From the NCBI GenBank assembly GCA_026998145.1, contig JALTRC010000537.1, positions 1-18,813 of the forward strand: 18,813 nucleotides of DNA, written 5' to 3'. Made by a program: the position numbers and the translations under genes. This DNA comes from Gammaproteobacteria bacterium. GTDB taxonomy: Bacteria; Pseudomonadota; Gammaproteobacteria; SZUA-229. This document shows, in pieces, positions 7,428-15,299 of the stretch. How positions within the stretch are numbered: the first letter of the stretch is position 1; each line of letters opens with the position of its first letter. The notes under the pieces were generated by a model that worked only from the letters and a program-made list of their open reading frames with translations, was not told the origin of the DNA and ran no database searches.

Positions 7428-7939
7428 TAAAAATCCGCATCCCAGTCAACGGTGATTTTTGCCGCTGACAGATCAACATCCAGCACCGTATGGCCCTGGG
7501 TAAAAGGAATCAAGCGTTCCCGATCCCCCTTGACCACCAGTACGTCATTGACGCCGGTTTCCATCATGCTGTCCACCACACCGAAATCAATACCCTCGGT
7601 ATTGACCACATGACAGCCAATCAGATCGCGCCAGTAATATTCATCCGGCTTAAGCGCCGCCAGCTGCTCCGGGCGTATGGCGATTTTCGCCCCCGCCAGT
7701 AACATGGCCTGATCCCGATCGTCGATACCGTCCAGCCTGGCAATGACTGTTTTTGCCTGCCGTTTGCCGTCCAGTACCTTTATTTCTTTCCATTCACCCT
7801 GCTGATAAATCAGCCAGGGAGAATATTGCACGATGCCTTCGCGGGGATCTGTATTGGAAAATACCTTCACCCAGCCCTTGACACCGAACACCCCGGTAAT
7901 TTTACCGAGCTCCAGCAATGATGAATCTTGCTTAGTCAT
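7427..7939 (-). CDS. rimM: 16S rRNA processing / 30S maturation factor RimM
   Basis: RimM is an assembly factor that binds S19 and helps mature the 3' (head) domain of the 30S subunit. The product has 170 residues from the ATG at 7939; a TTG one codon upstream (7942) is possible. The N-terminal RimM beta-barrel shows LGKITGVFGVKGWVKVFSNTDP. The C-terminal PRC-barrel shows YYWRDLIGCHVV, then GVNDVLVVKGDRERLIPF and the final WDADF-type tail. The ribosome-binding site is weak, which may reflect reduced expression relative to the flanking r-protein genes, as described in E. coli. It lies 25 bp after rpsP and overlaps trmD by one base. Confidence 0.97.
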   Translation of the reverse strand: MTKQDSSLLELGKITGVFGVKGWVKVFSNTDPREGIVQYSPWLIYQQGEWKEIKVLDGKRQAKTVIARLDGIDDRDQAMLLAGAKIAIRPEQLAALKPDEYYWRDLIGCHVVNTEGIDFGVVDSMMETGVNDVLVVKGDRERLIPFTQGHTVLDVDLSAAKITVDWDADF

Positions 7940-7964
7940 CAAGCATCATTGCCGCTTGAAGCAA

Positions 7965-8222
7965 TTAAGCGTCCAGCGCTGCCTTGCGAGCTTCTTTAAT
8001 CAGGCTTTTTACACGGTCGGAAGTCGCCGCACCCTGGGAAACCCAGTGTTCGATGCGATCCAGGCTCACTTCCAGGCGCTTTTCAGCACCGCGAGCAACC
8101 GGATTAAAATAACCGACACGCTCAATATAGCGACCGTCACGACGCATACGTGAGTCAGTCACAACTACATGATAAAAAGGCTTCTTCTTAGCGCCGCCGC
8201 GTGATAAACGAATGGTTACCAT
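7965..8222 (-). CDS. rpsP: 30S ribosomal protein S16
   Basis: S16 is a small subunit protein that stabilises the 5' domain of 16S rRNA. The product has 85 residues, with the canonical start MVTIRLSRGGAKKKPFYHVVVTDSR and then RDGRYIERVGYFNP, both fully family-like. The ATG at 8222 has GAGAG about 6 nt upstream. It is the first gene of the rpsP-rimM-trmD-rplS operon. A sigma-70-like promoter lies at 8291-8320. Confidence 0.99.
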   Translation of the reverse strand: MVTIRLSRGGAKKKPFYHVVVTDSRMRRDGRYIERVGYFNPVARGAEKRLEVSLDRIEHWVSQGAATSDRVKSLIKEARKAALDA

Positions 8223-8290
8223 TAGTTTCTCTCAAAAATTCGTTAGGGTTTACACCCGATTCAGGCCGATACCGGCCAACAGGACGCGGG

Positions 8291-8320
8291 ATTCTATACG
8301 ATTTTATGGGTTGCTGGCAA
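8291..8320 (-). promoter_or_regulatory. Sigma-70-like promoter of the rpsP operon with GC-rich discriminator
   Basis: On the minus strand, TTGCCA (8320-8315) is followed by TATAGA (8298-8293) after 16 bp, or by TAGAAT (8296-8291) after 18 bp. The sequence just downstream is GC-rich (CCCGCG). Such discriminators are typical of promoters under stringent (ppGpp/DksA) control, as expected for a ribosomal-protein operon. Confidence 0.55.
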
Positions 8321-8340
8321 GCGGTATTTTGGGAAGCGTG

Positions 8341-8491
8341 TATTTGACGCAAAGGCGCAAAGGGCGCAAAGCCGGGCAGGTGCCATTGTGGTATTTACTG
8401 GAACTGTTTTTGCAGATTTATTAGCTGTATATCAAATACCAGCACATACACAATATAAACTCCGCGTCCTTTGCGCCTTCGCGTCAAAATA
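8341..8491. repeat. Inverted-repeat element with about 30-bp ends (GACGCAAAGGCGCAAAGG type)
   Basis: The left end, TATTTGACGCAAAGGCGCAA (8341-8360, continuing to 8371), is mirrored by the reverse complement of 8461-8491, which reads TATTTTGACGCGAAGGCGCA and continues AAGGACGCGGA. Only a few mismatches and one single-base gap separate them. The 89-bp centre is not coding. Short GACGCAAAGGCGCAAAGG motifs are a recurrent bacterial intergenic repeat. Transcribed, it would fold into a long hairpin between ffh and rpsP. Confidence 0.75.
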
Positions 8492-8505
8492 CCACTCTCA
8501 AAAAC

Positions 8506-9861
8506 CTAAAACCCCATCCCCGGCATCTTACCTTTCATGGCCCGCATCATTTTCATCATGCCGCCACCGGCCATTTTTTTCATCATTTTGCGCATTTGCA
8601 TCTGCTGTTTGATGAGTTTATTCACATCCTGCACCCGCATACCGGAACCGGCGGCAATGCGGCGCTTGCGGGAGCCTTTGATAAGATCGGGGAAAGCCCG
8701 CTCCTTGGGGGTCATGGACTGAATAATCGCCACCATGCGTTTGATTTCGTTATCGTTAACCTTGTCTTTTACATTGGCTGGCAGATCACCCATGCCCGGC
8801 AGTTTGTCCATCAGGCTGCCCAGTCCACCCATATTCATCATCTGTTCCAGCTGATCTTTTAAATCATTAAAGTCAAAAGATTTTCCTTTCTGGACTTTTT
8901 TCGCCAGTTTGGCGGCCTTTTCCTTGTCCATGCTGCGCTCAGCTTCTTCCACCAGGCTGAGCACATCACCCATGCCCAGTATGCGGGAAGCCAGACGATC
9001 CGGATAAAAGGGTTCCAGAGCGTCGATTTTTTCACCGGCACCCATAAATTTAATCGGTTTGCCGGTAATCTGGCGAATGGAAAGAGCGGCACCGCCACGG
9101 GCATCGCCATCGGTTTTGGTGAGCACAACGCCGGTCAGTTCCAGGGCTTCATTAAAGGCTTTGGCGGTATTAGCCGCATCCTGGCCGGTCATGCTGTCCA
9201 CCACAAACAGGGTTTCCACCGGATTTACTGCAGCATGAATCTGCTGGATTTCCGCCATCATCTCTTCATCAATATGCAGGCGGCCGGCAGTATCCACCAG
9301 CAACACATCCATAAACTGTTTGCGCGCCTGCTCCAGTGCGGCCGTGGCAATATCCACCGGCTGCTGTTCTTTCTCGCTGGGGAAAAAGGTTGCGACCACC
9401 TGGGTAGCCAGGGTTTCCAGCTGCTTGATCGCCGCCGGGCGGTACACATCACAGCTCACCACCATGACTTTTTTATTGTGGCGCTCCTGTAACAATCTGG
9501 CCAGCTTGCCCACGGTGGTGGTTTTACCTGCCCCCTGCAGGCCCGCCATCAGCACCACGGCGGGGGGCTGGGCATTGAGATTTAAGGCCTCATTGGCCTC
9601 GCCCATGGTTTTGACCAACTCATCATTCACAATTTTGATGAGCGCCTGCCCCGGTGACAGGCTGGTCATAACATCCTGACCCACCGCCTGCTGTTTAACC
9701 CGATCAACAAAATCCCGCACTACCGGCAGGGCAACATCCGCCTCCAGCAATGCCATGCGCACATCGCGCAGCGTTTCTTTAATATTGTCTTCGGTAAGGC
9801 GACCCTGACCGCGCAGGTTTTTAATGGTGCGCGATAAACGTTCACTTAGGCTATCAAACAT
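8506..9861 (-). CDS. ffh: Signal recognition particle protein Ffh (SRP54)
   Basis: Ffh is the GTPase subunit of SRP. It binds 4.5S RNA and signal sequences of inner-membrane proteins and delivers ribosomes to FtsY. The product has 451 residues, like E. coli Ffh. The N domain is followed by the G domain, with GLQGAGKTTT (107-116), DTAGR (190-194) and TKTD (248-251). The methionine-rich M domain (about 328-451) contains KRRIAAGSG, MRVQDVNKLIKQQMQMRKMMKKM and the C-terminal MKMMRAMKGKMPGMGF. The ribosome site before the ATG at 9861 is weak. It sits upstream of rpsP as in many gammaproteobacteria, separated by a 283-bp gap with a repeat element. A metallo-hydrolase gene lies 35 bp upstream on the same strand. 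Confidence 0.99.
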   Translation of the reverse strand: MFDSLSERLSRTIKNLRGQGRLTEDNIKETLRDVRMALLEADVALPVVRDFVDRVKQQAVGQDVMTSLSPGQALIKIVNDELVKTMGEANEALNLNAQPPAVVLMAGLQGAGKTTTVGKLARLLQERHNKKVMVVSCDVYRPAAIKQLETLATQVVATFFPSEKEQQPVDIATAALEQARKQFMDVLLVDTAGRLHIDEEMMAEIQQIHAAVNPVETLFVVDSMTGQDAANTAKAFNEALELTGVVLTKTDGDARGGAALSIRQITGKPIKFMGAGEKIDALEPFYPDRLASRILGMGDVLSLVEEAERSMDKEKAAKLAKKVQKGKSFDFNDLKDQLEQMMNMGGLGSLMDKLPGMGDLPANVKDKVNDNEIKRMVAIIQSMTPKERAFPDLIKGSRKRRIAAGSGMRVQDVNKLIKQQMQMRKMMKKMAGGGMMKMMRAMKGKMPGMGF

Positions 9862-9896
9862 GGGAATGACTTATGGGTTTATTGAATTGAAGGGGA

Positions 9897-10667
9897 TTAT
9901 ATCTGAAATTTGTCGTCGCAGAATAACTGCCTGATATTTCGTTCAGCACCGAATGCCTGCTGGCATTCTTCCATAATGGTTTTTTCTTCGCCGGGCTTGA
10001 GATGGGAGATGCCCAGCAATGGCTGGTGCCTGAGTTTTTTCAAATCATCAGCCAGCAGGCTGGGACAGTAATGCTGAGCCAGTTTTGCCAGCGCTAAATC
10101 CTTATTGGCAAAGGCGGATTCCATAATCATAAAATCCAGCTGCTCAAACTGATTTAAGGTATTCCACAGAGCATCATTGGTGGTGGTGTCGCCACTGTAC
10201 ACCAGCCGGCTTTTACCATCGGTGACCGAAAAGGCCGCTGCTGGTACTGTGTGCTTCACATCAATCATTTCAACCTGACGGCCATTCACATCCACCACAT
10301 CACCGGGCGACATTTCCTCAAACACCATCACCGGATTTTCCCGGCTGGGCAGCTCGCTAAAATCCGGCCAGATTTCCCAGTTAAAAATATGTTGATGAAA
10401 GGCTCTGATGGTTTCCACCCGGGCATGCACCACCAGTGGCTGTTGCAGGCTGGAGAAAAGTGTATCCACCAATAAAGGCAGGCTGGTAATATGATCCATG
10501 TGACTATGGCTGAGAAACACATGGCGCAGTTGCTGCATTTCCCCAATGGAAAGTCGCCCAACGCCGGTTCCCGCATCCAGTAAAATGTCATTATCAATTA
10601 AGTAGGACGAGGTACACAGGTTTTGGCCTATGCCACCACTGCACCCCAATATACGTAACTGCATCAT
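9897..10667 (-). CDS. Metallo-beta-lactamase-fold hydrolase, class-II cyclic-nucleotide phosphodiesterase-like
   Basis: This cytosolic protein has 256 residues (two consecutive ATGs at 10667 and 10664). The fold's metal ligands are visible: HSHMDH (54-59) as HxHxDH, His139 in DVKHT, Asp160 in SGDTTT, and His222 in GISHLKPG. The N-terminal LRILGCSGGIG and DAGTGVG strands also fit. The overall pattern, with a long motif II followed by LPLLVDTLF, resembles class-II 3',5'-cyclic-nucleotide phosphodiesterases and their RNase Z-like relatives. A cAMP-hydrolysing role is therefore the best family guess, but the substrate is not shown. It has no signal peptide, unlike periplasmic CpdP. No Shine-Dalgarno is obvious. 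It is 35 bp upstream of ffh and divergent from ypjD, so it interrupts the usual ffh/ypjD pairing. Confidence 0.8.
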   Translation of the reverse strand: MMQLRILGCSGGIGQNLCTSSYLIDNDILLDAGTGVGRLSIGEMQQLRHVFLSHSHMDHITSLPLLVDTLFSSLQQPLVVHARVETIRAFHQHIFNWEIWPDFSELPSRENPVMVFEEMSPGDVVDVNGRQVEMIDVKHTVPAAAFSVTDGKSRLVYSGDTTTNDALWNTLNQFEQLDFMIMESAFANKDLALAKLAQHYCPSLLADDLKKLRHQPLLGISHLKPGEEKTIMEECQQAFGAERNIRQLFCDDKFQI

Positions 10668-10903
10668 TTATTTACGTATCCTGTCGATTTATTTGTTATG
10701 GGCTTTTTCATCATAAAGCTTATATTTACACACGCTTGTATCATTTTACTGCTTTTTAGTGGCTTTTCGTGACCACTGACACAGAGTATAGTGAACAAGA
10801 TGCAAAATAAAGTCTTAAACCAGCAATCAGGCATGGTGATTTTGAGCATTTTTAATTAATCTATCCGCCTTTAGGGAAACAGCCGATTTAGCCCATAACC
10901 AAT

Positions 10904-11707
10904 ATGAATTCAGTTATCAGTTTTACCGCCATACTTCTTTATCTTCTATGTACCGCATTAATCATTTTGCGCATACAGGGCAAAGCCCCTCTGGCTGAAA
11001 AAAATATTCTGCTGATTTTATTGCCGGGATTTATCGCGGCTATTTTGCATGTGTTCAGCTTAAGTCATTACCTGATGACAGATGAAGGCTTGCAGTTCGG
11101 CGTTTTTAATGCCGCCTCGGCCATCAGCCTGGTGAATGTTCTGTTGATTCTGGGATTAACCCTGAGGCGGCGCACCGAGCTGCTGGCCAGTATCGTACTG
11201 CCGCTGGCAGCACTGAGTATGCTGCTGGAGCGGCTATTTCCTGATTCTCACATTCTGCCCCCCGACAGCCCGGTGGGTTTGCAGATTCATATTCTGGTAT
11301 CCATTATTGCCTACAGCTTGCTGGGTATGGCCGCCCTGTTTGCGATTATTCTGGCTATCCAGAATCGCCATCTACACAATCACCGCCCCGGTGGTTTAAT
11401 GCGCCGCCTGCCGCCTTTGCAAACCATGGAAAAACTGTTGTTTGATACGATTTTCGCCGGCTTTATCGGCCTGAGCCTGGCGCTGCTCAGCGGCTTTGCT
11501 TTTTTAGAAGATATGTTTGCCCAGCATCTGGTACATAAAACCATTCTCGCCATTGTCGCCTGGCTGGTATTCGCAATACTGCTGATCGGCCGCATCAAAC
11601 TGGGCTGGCGCGGGCGCATTGCCATTCGCTGGACCCTGGCCGGCTTCGCCACCCTGATGCTGGCCTATTTTGGCAGCAAGTTTATGCTGGAATTTGTCAT
11701 CACTTAA
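10904..11707 (+). CDS. ypjD: Inner-membrane protein YpjD, CcsA/cytochrome c assembly family
   Basis: This is a polytopic membrane protein of 267 residues with about eight hydrophobic segments. Family features include HVFSLSH after the second segment, QIHILVSIIAYSLLGMAALFA in the middle, the loop RLPPLQTMEKLLF, and the C-terminal HKTILAIVAWLVFAILLIG with GWRGRIAIRWTLAGF. It belongs to the cytochrome-c-assembly (CcsA/CcmC/HemX-like) superfamily. Its exact role is unknown; haem handling is inferred from the superfamily. The ATG at 10904 has only a weak ribosome site. Divergent transcription from the metallo-hydrolase and position next to ffh and a CorC-family gene match the conserved gammaproteobacterial arrangement. 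Confidence 0.92.
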   Translation: MNSVISFTAILLYLLCTALIILRIQGKAPLAEKNILLILLPGFIAAILHVFSLSHYLMTDEGLQFGVFNAASAISLVNVLLILGLTLRRRTELLASIVLPLAALSMLLERLFPDSHILPPDSPVGLQIHILVSIIAYSLLGMAALFAIILAIQNRHLHNHRPGGLMRRLPPLQTMEKLLFDTIFAGFIGLSLALLSGFAFLEDMFAQHLVHKTILAIVAWLVFAILLIGRIKLGWRGRIAIRWTLAGFATLMLAYFGSKFMLEFVIT

Positions 11708-11753
11708 GCGCCACCATGCACATCCCCTTTTTTAGTCACACAGGCAAAGCTCC

Positions 11754-13067
11754 TTGAATAGCATATCCACCGGCGTTTTATTTACGCTACTTGTTATCCT
11801 GATTTTACTGTCGGCCTTTTTTTCCAGTTCGGAAACCGGCCTGATGTCCCTCAATCGCTACAAACTCAAACATCTGGCAGACAAGGGTCACAAGGGTGCG
11901 CAGCTGGCGCAGGCATTATTGCAGCGCCCCGATCGATTGCTGGGTCTGATTCTGCTGGGCAATAATTTCGTTAATATTCTGGCCTCTGCCATTGCCACCA
12001 TTATTGCCATGCGCCAGTTTGGTGAAGCCGGGCTGGCCATTGCCACCGGCCTGCTAACCCTGGTGGTGCTGATTTTTGCCGAGGTTGCCCCCAAAACACT
12101 GGCGGCCCTCAAGCCGGAACGCATAGCCTTTCCTGCCGCCTATATTTACACCCCCTTATTAAAAATCTTCTACCCGCTGGTGCTCACCATTAATGCCATT
12201 GCCAATACACTGCTGCAATTACTGGGTTTTAAAACCGGCGCCATCAAACCGGAAGACATCAGCACCGATGAATTAAAAACCGTGGTACAGCAAACCAGCA
12301 AGCTGATTCCCAAACGTCACCAGGATATGCTGCTGGGTATACTGAACCTGGAACAGGCCACGGTTGAAGATATTATGGTGCCCCGCAATGAAATCACCGC
12401 GCTGGATCTGGACGAGGACTGGGACGATATTTTAAATGACCTCACCACCTGCCAGCGCACCCGCCTGCCAGTGTATCGGGGCGACATCAATAATATTATC
12501 GGCATTATTCATATGCGCCGGGTGATTAACCTGCTAACCCACGATGAACTCACTTTAGAGAATCTGCAAAAACAGATTCGTGAAGCCTATTTTATTCCCG
12601 TTGGCACAACCCTTTACCAGCAGCTAAATAATTTTCAGGCGCAAAAACGGCGCACCGCACTGGCAGTGGATGAGTACGGGGATATTCAGGGGCTGGTCAC
12701 ACTGGAAGATATTCTGGAAGAAGTGGTAGGCGAGTTCACCACCACCTCACCCACCAGCAACCAGAATATCCACCCCCAGGATGACGGCAGCTATCTGATT
12801 GCCGGCAATACCCATATCCGGGAAATCAACCGGGCACTGGGCTGGAACCTGCCCACCGATGGCCCGAAAACCCTCAACGGCCTGATTATTGAACAAATGG
12901 AAATGATCCCCGAACCGGGCACCAGCATTATGATCGCCCGCCACCCCATGGAAGTGACCAAAACCCAGAATAATGCGGTGCAGATTGCCAGAGTCATGCC
13001 GGCGCTCATTGAAGACTCCCACACAGAAAACATGGACGACAGGGATAAACAAAATGGCGAAGCTTAA
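11754..13067 (+). CDS. yfjD: CNNM/CorC-HlyC family membrane protein (YfjD-like)
   Basis: The product has 437 residues from a TTG start at 11754. AGG lies 9 nt upstream, an in-frame stop at 11733 limits extension, and the next in-frame ATG would cut into the first membrane helix. Domain order is as follows. DUF21/CNNM transmembrane domain (about 1-190), with four helices and the SSSETGLMSLNRYKLKHLA signature. Then a CBS-domain pair (about 203-330: VEDIMVPRNEITALD, GIIHMRRVI, LAVDEYGDIQGLVTLEDILEEVVGEF). Then a C-terminal CorC_HlyC domain (about 342-425). CNNM homologues are implicated in magnesium or cobalt efflux or transport regulation, and the CBS pair probably binds ATP-Mg. The 3' end overlaps radA by 14 bp. 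It lies 46 bp after ypjD, probably in one operon. Confidence 0.93.
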   Translation: MNSISTGVLFTLLVILILLSAFFSSSETGLMSLNRYKLKHLADKGHKGAQLAQALLQRPDRLLGLILLGNNFVNILASAIATIIAMRQFGEAGLAIATGLLTLVVLIFAEVAPKTLAALKPERIAFPAAYIYTPLLKIFYPLVLTINAIANTLLQLLGFKTGAIKPEDISTDELKTVVQQTSKLIPKRHQDMLLGILNLEQATVEDIMVPRNEITALDLDEDWDDILNDLTTCQRTRLPVYRGDINNIIGIIHMRRVINLLTHDELTLENLQKQIREAYFIPVGTTLYQQLNNFQAQKRRTALAVDEYGDIQGLVTLEDILEEVVGEFTTTSPTSNQNIHPQDDGSYLIAGNTHIREINRALGWNLPTDGPKTLNGLIIEQMEMIPEPGTSIMIARHPMEVTKTQNNAVQIARVMPALIEDSHTENMDDRDKQNGEA

Positions 13068-14409
13068 GCTGCAATACCAGTGCAGCGCCTGCGGCAGCCT
13101 GCACAATAAATGGGCCGGACAATGTGGCGACTGCGGTGAGTGGAACAGCTTAATCGAATCTCTGCCGATTGATGAAAAAACCAGCTCCCGCTTTAGCGGC
13201 TTTGCGGGCCAGTCGGTGGTGCAGAATATGGACGACATCAGCCTCAAGGAAGAACCCCGCACCCCCACCGGCATTTCCGAACTGGACCGGGTACTGGGAG
13301 GCGGGCTGGTTCACGGCTCGGTCACCTTAATTGGCGGCGATCCGGGCATCGGCAAATCCACTCTGCTGAGCCAGACCCTGGCCACCCTCGGGCAAAAAAT
13401 GAAAGCCCTCTATGTCACCGGCGAAGAATCCCTGCAACAGGTCACCCTGAGGGCCAGACGTCTGGGGCTGGGGGATAACCCATTCCGCCTGCTCACTGAA
13501 ACCGGCGTGGAAAAAATTCTGCAAATGGCAAAAACCGAAAAGCCGCAGATAATGGTCATCGACTCCATTCAAACGGTTTACACCGAACTGCTGCAATCGG
13601 CTCCCGGCGCGGTGGCACAGGTGCGTGAAAGCGCCGCGCAACTGGTACGCTTTGCCAAGCAAACCAATACGGCTTTATTTTTAGTCGGCCATGTCACCAA
13701 GGAAGGTACCCTGGCCGGGCCGCGTGTACTGGAGCACATGGTGGATACGGTGCTGTATTTTGAAGGTGACCCGGGTGAGCGTTACCGCATGATCCGAGCC
13801 GTTAAAAATCGCTTTGGCGCGGTGAATGAACTGGGCCTGTTTGCCATGACCGAGCAGGGCCTGAAAGCGGTGAGTAACCCCTCGGCTATTTTCCTGTCCC
13901 GCCACGATGAAGCCGTCTCCGGCAGCATTGTGAATGTCACCCGTGAAGGCAACCGGCCACTGCTGGTGGAAGTGCAGGCACTGGTGGATGAATCCCATCT
14001 GGCCAATCCCCGCCGGGTGACCCTGGGGCTGGATCAAAACCGCCTCTCCATGCTGCTGGCGGTGCTGCATCGCCACGGGGGCATTGCCATGTACGATCAG
14101 GATGTGTTTATCAATATGGTGGGCGGCGTCAAAATCACCGAAACCGCCGCCGACACCGCCATGCTGCTGGCCATTGTCTCCAGCTTTCGCAACCGTCCCC
14201 TGCCGAAAAACATGATGACCTTCGGGGAGGTCGGCCTGGCCGGTGAAATCCGCCCGGTACCCAATGGTCAGGATCGCTTAAAAGAAGCCGCCAAGCATGG
14301 TTTTACGCAGGCGGTAATCCCCAAGGACAATATGCCGAAAAAAGCCGATATTCCCGATGGCATGACATTGCTGCCAGTACATCGGGTGAGTGAGCTGCTG
14401 GATATCTGA
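13054..14409 (+). CDS. radA: DNA repair protein RadA (branch-migration ATPase)
   Basis: RadA drives branch migration of recombination intermediates with RecA. The product has 451 residues from the ATG at 13054. The zinc finger requires this start region: Cys10-x2-Cys13 and Cys24-x2-Cys27 in YQCSACGSLHNKWAGQCGDCG. The RecA-like ATPase has Walker A GGDPGIGKST (Lys101) and Walker B-like IMVIDSIQT. The RadA-specific KNRFG motif is seen in RAVKNRFGAVNELG. The C-terminal Lon-protease-like domain follows (PLLVEVQALVDES, GGVKITETAADTAMLLAIVSSFRNR, FGEVGLAGEIRPV) and has no protease function in this family. The frame is open upstream into yfjD, but that part is not homologous. The gene converges on the lipoprotein hydrolase with a 5-bp gap and no terminator hairpin. 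Confidence 0.98.
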   Translation: MAKLKLQYQCSACGSLHNKWAGQCGDCGEWNSLIESLPIDEKTSSRFSGFAGQSVVQNMDDISLKEEPRTPTGISELDRVLGGGLVHGSVTLIGGDPGIGKSTLLSQTLATLGQKMKALYVTGEESLQQVTLRARRLGLGDNPFRLLTETGVEKILQMAKTEKPQIMVIDSIQTVYTELLQSAPGAVAQVRESAAQLVRFAKQTNTALFLVGHVTKEGTLAGPRVLEHMVDTVLYFEGDPGERYRMIRAVKNRFGAVNELGLFAMTEQGLKAVSNPSAIFLSRHDEAVSGSIVNVTREGNRPLLVEVQALVDESHLANPRRVTLGLDQNRLSMLLAVLHRHGGIAMYDQDVFINMVGGVKITETAADTAMLLAIVSSFRNRPLPKNMMTFGEVGLAGEIRPVPNGQDRLKEAAKHGFTQAVIPKDNMPKKADIPDGMTLLPVHRVSELLDI

Positions 14410-14414
14410 TTGTT

Positions 14415-15299
14415 TTACAAAGCCTGAAACCAGCTATCGAGTTCAGTTGTGACATTCTCCATCACCGAAAAATGATCCCCGACAATCACCTTGTAGGTAT
14501 ATGCACTATTCTCCTTCGCCTTGGGAATAATCCCCAGTGTTGTATCGACAACCGAAGTCAAGCTGTCCTGATCTCCCGCCAGCCAGAGAGAAGGTGTGAC
14601 TACCCGTGGAATACTCACTTTAATATCAGGGAACTGATCTGATGACTGATCATTACCATGGAAAGACAGATAAATATTGGCCGTTGTCGTAATACTAACC
14701 AGCCCTCCATTGTATGTTTCAAATGTATCGTTTACATCACCATTACCATTTTGAATCAGGTCTTTAGCCTTATTAATACTATCGGCATGCTCTCCCGCCA
14801 GAAAAATAGAATTAGGCACAAAATGCCCGGGCGCAACAATCACAAACCCATCCGGCTGCCGGGCATTATCCTGCGCCCCATAATGCACCGTTACAACACC
14901 GGCAAGACTATGCCCCAGCAAAATCACTTTATTGCCTTTTGCCTGCTCATCCACAATCAACTTATTGATATAAGACATACTGTCACACAAAGAACCATCC
15001 CAACTCAGCGTCGCCCATGGCATATAAGGCCGGATCACATCATAGCCCTGAGCATTTAAATCCATTGCCAGCGTATTCATATGTGCCACTTCCGGCCCGC
15101 CGTTTTTACCATGCATGGCAATAACCGTTGTTGTCGCTGTACCTGAAGCAACCGACACAACTGGATCGGCCCGCGGCGTATAGGCTTTTGTTAAATCACA
15201 TTGCAGATTAAAGCTGGGAGGTGCAACCGTCACCGGTCCGGAATCACTACCGCAACCCGCCAGAAAAAGGGCAAGTAAAAAAATCGTGATTAATTTCAT
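14415..15299 (-). CDS. Alpha/beta-hydrolase fold lipoprotein, unknown substrate
   Basis: The product has 294 residues, with AGGAG 7 nt before the ATG at 15299. A lipoprotein signal (MKLITIFLLALFLAGC, lipid-modified Cys16) places it at the periplasmic side of a membrane. The second residue after the cysteine is Ser, so outer-membrane sorting is plausible. The alpha/beta-hydrolase core is intact: oxyanion-type MHGKNG (62-67), nucleophile elbow GHSLAG with Ser131, an acid candidate in AGDQDSLT (Asp243 or Asp245), and the catalytic His276 in GDHFSV. An esterase, lipase or thioesterase activity is likely; the substrate cannot be told. It is convergent with radA and appears monocistronic, standing between the housekeeping block and the repeat-rich accessory region. 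Confidence 0.85.
   Translation of the reverse strand: MKLITIFLLALFLAGCGSDSGPVTVAPPSFNLQCDLTKAYTPRADPVVSVASGTATTTVIAMHGKNGGPEVAHMNTLAMDLNAQGYDVIRPYMPWATLSWDGSLCDSMSYINKLIVDEQAKGNKVILLGHSLAGVVTVHYGAQDNARQPDGFVIVAPGHFVPNSIFLAGEHADSINKAKDLIQNGNGDVNDTFETYNGGLVSITTTANIYLSFHGNDQSSDQFPDIKVSIPRVVTPSLWLAGDQDSLTSVVDTTLGIIPKAKENSAYTYKVIVGDHFSVMENVTTELDSWFQAL

Larger units (their letters stand above)
8223..8505. other. Intergenic region between ffh and rpsP: rpsP promoter and inverted-repeat element
   Basis: There is no gene here. From the ffh side it holds an inverted-repeat element of about 150 bp (8341-8491), the rpsP promoter (8291-8320), and a 5' leader of about 60 nt with the small hairpin GGCCGGTATCGGCC. 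The ffh stop codon lies at the right edge, and no separate T-rich terminator for ffh is seen. The inverted repeat may serve in its place. Confidence 0.7.

Noticed and set aside
10664..10849. 61-residue minus-strand ORF upstream of the metallo-hydrolase
   Set aside because: It sits in the divergent promoter region of ypjD, has no ribosome site and no recognisable family; lysine/serine-rich composition looks random.
12973..13053. Upstream start of radA within yfjD
   Set aside because: Extension is not RadA-like; the zinc-finger start at 13054 fits the family and gives a short, normal overlap.
12747..13274. Minus-strand ORF antisense to yfjD and radA
   Set aside because: Shadow of two well-supported plus-strand genes; histidine/glycine-rich composition is typical of an antisense frame.
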